Positions 44,104 through 48,290 of a stretch of 48,290 nucleotides of DNA are shown piece after piece. Both the position numbers and the translations under genes were made by a program. The number at the start of each line of letters is the position of its first letter. Positions within the stretch are counted from its first letter, which is position 1. Below the pieces are notes generated by a model that worked only from the letters and a program-made list of their open reading frames with translations, was not told where the DNA came from and searched no databases. Source of the stretch: Formosa algae (lineage in GTDB: Bacteria > Bacteroidota > Bacteroidia > Flavobacteriales > Flavobacteriaceae); contig NZ_LMAK01000035.1 in NCBI RefSeq assembly GCF_001439665.1, positions 1 to 48,290 on the forward strand. Reading direction: 5' to 3'.

Positions 44104-44712
44104 ATGTCTTTTAAAAAAATACTTCCTGTTCTTAAAGAAACTCTAGATCATTTAGAATACGAAACCACGACGCCTTTACAGAAAAAAGTGTTGTCTACTA
44201 TAAAAAGTGGTGCTAATGTATTTGGAATAGGACCAGAAGGAAGTGGTAAATCTACCGCGATAGTATTAAGTGTTATTCAGAAATTAAAAGGGGAAGCCGT
44301 TGGCGATGCGCCTCGTGCTATAGTTTTAGTAAAAGATAAGACAGAAGCATTAGCTTTAAAAGAAAAGTTTGAAGTGTTTACCAAACCTACAGATTTACGT
44401 GTGTATTGTATTTATGATGAGCATAAAATTGATGCACAACGCGACGAAATTTATATGGGCACAGATATTTTAATTGCAACCATAAAACGTTTAAACAAAT
44501 TATACTTTTTAAATAGTATCCATTTAACAGACGTGCAATTAATTTGTATTGAGGATGCTCAGTTTTTAATTCGTCAAAACACCTATAACGATATTTTGCG
44601 TTTATCTGAAAGTGTAAATTGTCAGTATGCGGTATTTGCAGACGAATTCGATTCTAGACTTGAACGTTTTGAAACCGCTTTTATGTTTGATGCTTATAGA
44701 TTTAAAGTTTAA
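44104..44712 (+). CDS. Single-domain DEAD-box-like protein (helicase N-half only)
   Basis: 202 residues covering only the first RecA-like domain of a DEAD-box helicase. Q-motif-like TTPLQKK (22-28), Walker A GPEGSGKST (43-51), a motif Ia/Ib region (AIVLVKDKTEALAL, GTDILIATIKRLNKL) and motif II as IEDAQ (149-153) instead of DEAD are visible. Motif III is degenerate and the whole C-terminal RecA domain with motifs IV-VI is absent. The frame ends cleanly with TAA and the downstream DNA does not continue the helicase, so the short form appears genuine rather than a fresh truncation. RNA unwinding alone is unlikely; an RNA-binding or regulatory ATPase role is possible. Confidence 0.78.
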   Translation: MSFKKILPVLKETLDHLEYETTTPLQKKVLSTIKSGANVFGIGPEGSGKSTAIVLSVIQKLKGEAVGDAPRAIVLVKDKTEALALKEKFEVFTKPTDLRVYCIYDEHKIDAQRDEIYMGTDILIATIKRLNKLYFLNSIHLTDVQLICIEDAQFLIRQNTYNDILRLSESVNCQYAVFADEFDSRLERFETAFMFDAYRFKV

Positions 44713-44831
44713 ATGAAACTTCACTATCAATTTTTCTAGATTAGAAAATCGCTTTACAGGTTCTAATTAATGCAATTAAGATCAGGTTTCTCAATATTTT
44801 TTATAACCTTGTCTTGTAATTTAAAGGGATC

Positions 44832-46124
44832 ATGAAAAAAAATAAATTAGGAAATCGTTCGCTGGCTATAGCTGTTATTTGTATGGCTGGATGCCTGACT
44901 CTGAAATACTTTAAGATTTACAATGGAGACTGGTTAGAAATTCTGCTCGCTGGTTTTGAAGCCGCTGTTGTTGGTGGAGTAGCAGATTGGTTTGCTGTTC
45001 GGGCCTTGTTTCAGGAAATTCCTATTCCTATAGTTAAAAAACATACTAATATTATTGTAAAAAGTCGAGAGAAATTATCGGCTGGTATTGTCGATTTGGT
45101 CAATAACGAGTGGTTGTCTAAAGATATGATTCGCGATAAAATTTCGGCAGTCTCAATAGCAAAACCAATTGTATCATATTTGTTAGAAGACAATAATCAG
45201 GAATCCATTCGTAAAACTTTAAAACCGGAACTTGAAGCTTTAATTTTAAAGTTAGATCATCAAGATGTGGTTCATACTTTAGAAGGTATTATAAGACCGG
45301 CTGTAAAAGGAAACAATTTAGCAGAACCTTTAGGGAATTTATTAAAGCAAACGGTAAATCAGAAAGATCATTACGGTATGCTTTATGTGTTTTTAGAAGT
45401 CTTAAAGGATAAGATTTCTGCAGAATCTACCCTAGACTTTTTGGTTGCTGAAGTAAAAATCCTTGTGAATAAACAAAAAGAAGGCTCGCAATTAAAAGGA
45501 TGGTTAGTTGGTGCTGGCCAAATTTTAGGAGCTATTAAACCACAACGCATTGCTGAAGGAATTCAAGAACAACTTGTACAACTTATAGATGATATAAAAG
45601 CAGATCCTGAAGAACACAAAATTATTATCGCCTTAGATGCGCAACTTTATGATTATGCCACCCGTTTAACTAATGGCGATGAAAAAGCGCAAGCCGATGT
45701 AAATCAGTTTGGAGAACATTTTTTAGAACGTTTAATAGATTCTGGAATTGTAAAACAAAGCTTAACACGATTGAAGGACATGATAAAAACGTCCCTGTTT
45801 GAAAATGAAAACGAATACACCTTATTGATTAGAGATAAAGTAAATATGATGCTGCATGCTTTTAATGAGGATACGTCTAAAATAGAGCAAACAGATGCAT
45901 GGTTAAAATCGACTATACTTCAACTTATAGATACACATCATCATAAAATAGGAGAATTGGTAGGCGAAAGTTTGCAAAAACTATCTAATGTAGAATTGGT
46001 AAAACAAATTGAAAGTAAGGTAGGAGAAGATTTGCAATACATTAGATTGAATGGTGCCATAGTTGGTGGCATTGTCGGGATGCTTATAATGATTGTGAAG
46101 ATTTATGTATTGCGGATTCATTAA
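44832..46124 (+). CDS. DUF445 membrane protein
   Basis: 430 residues. Hydrophobic segments at about 10-28 and 35-50 (with GFEAAVVGGVADWFAVRALF, the DUF445 signature) and at the C-terminus (about 405-425, GAIVGGIVGMLIMIVKIYVL) bracket a long, charged, helical middle part. Members of this family (YjiN-like) are inner-membrane proteins with an extended coiled domain; function is unknown. A hairpin terminator lies about 145 bp downstream. Confidence 0.88.
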   Translation: MKKNKLGNRSLAIAVICMAGCLTLKYFKIYNGDWLEILLAGFEAAVVGGVADWFAVRALFQEIPIPIVKKHTNIIVKSREKLSAGIVDLVNNEWLSKDMIRDKISAVSIAKPIVSYLLEDNNQESIRKTLKPELEALILKLDHQDVVHTLEGIIRPAVKGNNLAEPLGNLLKQTVNQKDHYGMLYVFLEVLKDKISAESTLDFLVAEVKILVNKQKEGSQLKGWLVGAGQILGAIKPQRIAEGIQEQLVQLIDDIKADPEEHKIIIALDAQLYDYATRLTNGDEKAQADVNQFGEHFLERLIDSGIVKQSLTRLKDMIKTSLFENENEYTLLIRDKVNMMLHAFNEDTSKIEQTDAWLKSTILQLIDTHHHKIGELVGESLQKLSNVELVKQIESKVGEDLQYIRLNGAIVGGIVGMLIMIVKIYVLRIH

Positions 46125-46299
46125 TTAATTGGGTAAATATGGCATGAATAGTAGCTTTATTTACTCGCTTAGAATATACATAAAAAATAGCCATTTCAAT
46201 TTACAGTGGTTTCAAGTAGGTTGTTTGTTTGCTACAAGTGGTATTGAAAACAACCTAGTGTAACTATTTAAAAACCGTCTTTAAAGGCGGTTTTTGTAT
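46125..46299. other. Non-coding stretch after the DUF445 gene
   Basis: It holds a perfect 10-bp inverted repeat, TAGGTTGTTT (46217-46226) and AAACAACCTA (46248-46257), and then the terminator at 46270-46296. No gene is seen. Confidence 0.5.
46270..46296 (+). terminator. Terminator, probably of the DUF445 gene
   Basis: AAAAACCG (46270-46277) and CGGTTTTT (46288-46295) pair with inner CTTTAAAG and a T-G wobble, followed by a T tract. Confidence 0.8.
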
Positions 46300-46623
46300 T
46301 TATACACTTAAAATTTCAGGCGATTTACAAGGTCTTACAGACGTATTCATAGGGTTATAAAAGGTGTTTTTAAGACTCACAAACCGCATGGTGTTGCTCC
46401 TGCCTTTATATTTGTACGAGAAGATGTTATCCCGAATAGGTTTATAGAAATTCTGAAAACATCTGATTCTGATGACAAATTATATAATAAGTTAAACTAT
46501 GATTTTATAAGACCTATAGCATGAGACGGAGATGAACACGGACCATGATTTCTCAACACGATTATAGAACGCTGTGGCCATAACACCAAAAAGTGGGAAG
46601 TCACACTAACAGGAGCAAAGTAA
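46300..46623 (+). pseudogene. Decayed gene with a frameshift and two in-frame TGA codons
   Basis: In the frame of 46339-46623 the translation looks protein-like (VIKGVFKTHKPHGVAPAFIF, then EDVIPNRFIEILKTSD, and near the end NTKKWEVTLTGAK) and ends with TAA at 46621. Two TGA codons at 46522 and 46546 interrupt it at positions where Trp would fit (between PIA and DGDEHGP, and before FLNTI). A different frame just upstream (TLKISGDLQGLTDVFIG) reads naturally into it if one base is changed near 46350. No start codon is evident. The family is not recognised. Remnant of an accessory gene, most likely. Confidence 0.5.
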
Positions 46624-47305
46624 ATATGGCGATAAGCATGAAACTTCGGGATGTTATTAACAAGGTAATCCAAATAGAAAATCTGGTTAACAAAAAAGCA
46701 TTGGATTAACAAGCCAGTCCGCTCTACAAAACTATTCATCACTACCATATTAAACTTACACCGTCACTTAACTGGTTTTGCAAGCTTACTTTGTAAGTAA
46801 TAGATTGCTTGTGTGTAGGAATAGAATAATTGTTTTAGTGGTAAAACCCTCTTTTTTTTAGGTGTTAATCGAGTTTTGCTCCGGTATTCTTCGGGAATGG
46901 GTCTATTTTTTAAAAACACACTAAAACAAGGGGTGAAGAGGTACTGGAGAAGACTCGAACAAGACTCGAACAAAACCCCTAGCAAAACAAGCCTCGAATT
47001 CGGGGTGATTTCACTCCGTTTTTACTCATTTTTTGAGCCGTTTTAAGAGTAAGACGCCATAAAATAAGTCCTGATATGACTTCATGAAGGTGTTCGTACA
47101 TTTTGTAGGAAAAATTTAAAGTTAAGTTGCAAGATGTAATCACTACGAGTTTTTAGTATGAATAAGCTTAATTGTTTTTTTATGCTAAAAATCATATAAA
47201 GGATGTCTAAAATATCTTATTTTAGAGGTTTATAAACACCATACAAACATTAGTTTAACCCGAGGCTGAAACCTAAAACAGGTAACTTTTGTTTGTATAT
47301 AAGGA
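46624..47305. other. Low-coding accessory DNA with short remnants
   Basis: About 680 bp without a convincing gene. Short frames exist on both strands (for example 46642-46725 plus, 46897-47046 plus, 46764-46985 minus), all under 75 residues and without recognisable family or flanking signals. The 11-bp motif AGACTCGAACA occurs twice in tandem at 46951-46972. CTTAC/GTAAG (46785-46797) forms a small palindrome. The composition suggests decayed mobile or cassette DNA. Confidence 0.45.
46951..46972. repeat. 11-bp tandem duplication
   Basis: AGACTCGAACA occurs at 46951-46961 and again at 46962-46972. Confidence 0.8.
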
Positions 47306-47318
47306 GTTGGCGGTAATT
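47306..47318 (+). repeat. Left copy of a 13-bp inverted repeat bounding the last gene
   Basis: GTTGGCGGTAATT is the reverse complement, with one mismatch, of AACTACCGCCAAC at 48238-48250; the outer 10 bp are identical. It lies 12 bp before the start codon of the enclosed gene. Confidence 0.8.
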
Positions 47319-47330
47319 AAGAGAAACTAA

Positions 47331-48239
47331 ATGAAAATGACAATTTTATTACATCACAATACAATTTTTGACTTTACACCGAATTGGTTTGATTGGTTAA
47401 CTCTTTTACTTACTATCGCCAGTATTGTAGGTGCATATTTAGTTTCGGAATCAGTTTTCAAAAGAGAACAAAAGAATAAAGAAAAAGAAAATAAAGAACT
47501 CGAAAATTCTGAAAATCTATTATTAAAAAACAACCTTGAAACAATTCAAAAACCGATTGAAAAACAAATAAAAAGTCTGGAAGAATACACAGAAAGTAAA
47601 GACTTCCGACTTTCCTTTTATTCAGACATTCAAGTGGATTTTTTACAGTTTATAAGTGTTAAGGATATTTATAAAAAATACGGTTTTGAGAATACTGAAA
47701 ACACGAAAACAATTAATAGTCTTATGACCAATCTTTATTCTTTATATGATTTCAGAAGTTCATTAAGAAGTGAGGTTCGAACTTATATCGAGAAATATAA
47801 TTATCACGAGCAAAAATTTTATAAATACCGAGATTTATTATACACCAAATATTTTGAGCTATGCAATTTAAGAGCTGAAAATATTATTAATGAAAATGGA
47901 ATTAAAAAATTTAGTTTTAATCCAGATGACAAGTTTATGGCGGAATTTACTCAATTACGAGTAACAACCTTTAACGACAATGAAATTATAGATAATAACG
48001 GACTAAAAGACAGAAATTTATTGGTAGAACGATTTATAAAACCTTTGATTGGAATTTCGGCAAAGTTTATTCCAGAGGATTATAACGCAATTGAAATTAG
48101 CGAAATTGCAAATCAAGTTCTTTCTGCTTTTAACGATATGGAACACGTAACGGGAAAACATATGAATGCAATTAATGGACATATTGAATCTTTGAAAAGT
48201 GTGAATAGTAAAATAAAAGAATTTCAGGAATTAAAATAA
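47331..48239 (+). CDS. Membrane-anchored coiled-coil protein of unknown function (cassette-like)
   Basis: 302 residues. One N-terminal transmembrane helix (about 20-40, WLTLLLTIASIVGAYLV) is followed by a highly charged coiled coil (about 43-90, Lys/Glu/Asn-rich) and a helical soluble domain rich in aromatic and charged residues (about 90-300). No Cys cluster, nuclease motif or nucleotide-binding motif is visible. I recognise no family; single-helix plus coiled-coil designs occur in some phage-defence and signalling proteins, but nothing specific supports that here. The gene is tightly enclosed by a 13-bp inverted repeat; the right copy overlaps its stop codon. Start ATG 47331; a second Met at residue 3 is possible. 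Confidence 0.7.
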   Translation: MKMTILLHHNTIFDFTPNWFDWLTLLLTIASIVGAYLVSESVFKREQKNKEKENKELENSENLLLKNNLETIQKPIEKQIKSLEEYTESKDFRLSFYSDIQVDFLQFISVKDIYKKYGFENTENTKTINSLMTNLYSLYDFRSSLRSEVRTYIEKYNYHEQKFYKYRDLLYTKYFELCNLRAENIINENGIKKFSFNPDDKFMAEFTQLRVTTFNDNEIIDNNGLKDRNLLVERFIKPLIGISAKFIPEDYNAIEISEIANQVLSAFNDMEHVTGKHMNAINGHIESLKSVNSKIKEFQELK

Positions 48240-48290
48240 CTACCGCCAACAACGTGTATAATTAATGGCTGGTTCTCGCCTACTTACGAA
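48238..48290. repeat. Right inverted-repeat copy and start of a structured 3' element
   Basis: AACTACCGCCAAC (48238-48250) mirrors 47306-47318 and overlaps the stop codon of the preceding gene. The following bases (AACGTGTATAATTAATGGC, then CTCGCCTACTTACGAA) can form a short stem in which ACCGCC pairs with GGC-T-GGT leaving one bulged T. The element continues beyond the window. Confidence 0.6.

Noticed and set aside
46522-46548. Recoding of TGA as tryptophan
   Set aside because: All other genes are open under the standard code and use TGG for Trp; the two TGA codons occur only in a frame that is also frameshifted and has no start. Decay is simpler.
46497-46748. 83-codon minus-strand frame as a gene
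   Set aside because: It lies opposite the decayed plus-strand frame, which has the more natural amino-acid composition; this looks like its shadow.
46764-46985. 73-codon minus-strand frame as a gene
   Set aside because: Biased composition, no family resemblance, no promoter or terminator, and it lies in a stretch with competing short frames on the other strand.
46945-46985. tRNA-like segment (GTTCGAGTC on the minus strand)
   Set aside because: The flanking bases do not form a T stem and no acceptor, D or anticodon arms can be built; it is part of an 11-bp tandem repeat.
1-48290. CRISPR arrays, rRNA or tRNA genes, insertion sequences with intact transposase
   Set aside because: No regularly spaced repeats, rRNA-like segments, cloverleaf-capable stretches or transposase motifs were found in any intergenic region.
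48238-48290. Classical integron attC site
   Set aside because: The required RYYYAAC and GTTRRRY core boxes do not match exactly and no integron integrase is in the window; only the general stem-with-bulge form is similar.

Overview
The window looks like chromosomal DNA of a member of the Flavobacteriaceae (Bacteroidota), probably marine. The evidence is the low GC content, Bacteroidota-type -7 boxes (TAnnTTTG) just ahead of many start codons, the moxR-bat operon, a eukaryote-like type II glutamine synthetase beside a type III enzyme, fused IcmF, small Lacal_2735-like proteins, and two exported sulfatases. All 39 complete genes stop with TAA (35) or TAG (4); none uses TGA.

Layout: 1-0.5 kb, partial exported protein. 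0.85-3.8 kb, nucleoside and purine salvage (deoC-deoD, apt) with a YiiX-like lipoprotein. 4.2-8.4 kb, a PAS/HTH regulator and two tandem sulfatases, each followed by a strong terminator. 8.6-15.1 kb, a tightly packed moxR-DUF58-DUF4381-batA-batBC-batD operon for an envelope-associated VWA system. 15.2-19.3 kb (minus strand), a bestrophin-like channel, then a blaI-M56-tlpA operon behind three operator-like dyads spaced exactly 20 bp apart. 19.4-20.3 kb, a Ca2+/Na+ antiporter. 20.6-24.0 kb, divergent GSII and GSIII. 24.3 kb, a 51-residue exported protein. 24.7-26.8 kb, purM and a DUF3078 protein. 27.0-29.6 kb, class II ribonucleotide reductase. 29.7-33.3 kb, a membrane protein, prfA, pyrF and a metal-receptor-like protein. 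33.3-35.8 kb (minus), two paralogous small proteins, a DUF4197 protein and purU. 36.0-39.4 kb, icmF. 39.8-43.2 kb, a PhoX-like lipoprotein and a di-heme peroxidase. 43.2-46.1 kb, a J-domain-like protein, a half helicase and a DUF445 protein. 46.1-48.3 kb, an accessory stretch: a decayed gene, non-coding DNA with small repeats, then a membrane/coiled-coil protein gene bracketed by a 13-bp inverted repeat.

Most of the window is ordinary core genome: nucleotide metabolism (deoC, deoD, apt, purM, pyrF, purU, nrdJ), nitrogen assimilation and translation termination. B12 appears twice as a cofactor (NrdJ, IcmF), with a BtuF/TroA-like protein nearby. The strongest candidates for something new are (1) the blaI-M56-tlpA operon, where a small YGDxAxxGVI-type domain occurs twice in the M56 sensor and, more diverged, once in its TlpA partner; (2) the phased operator array in front of it; and (3) the inverted-repeat-bounded gene at the right edge, which looks like a mobile cassette.
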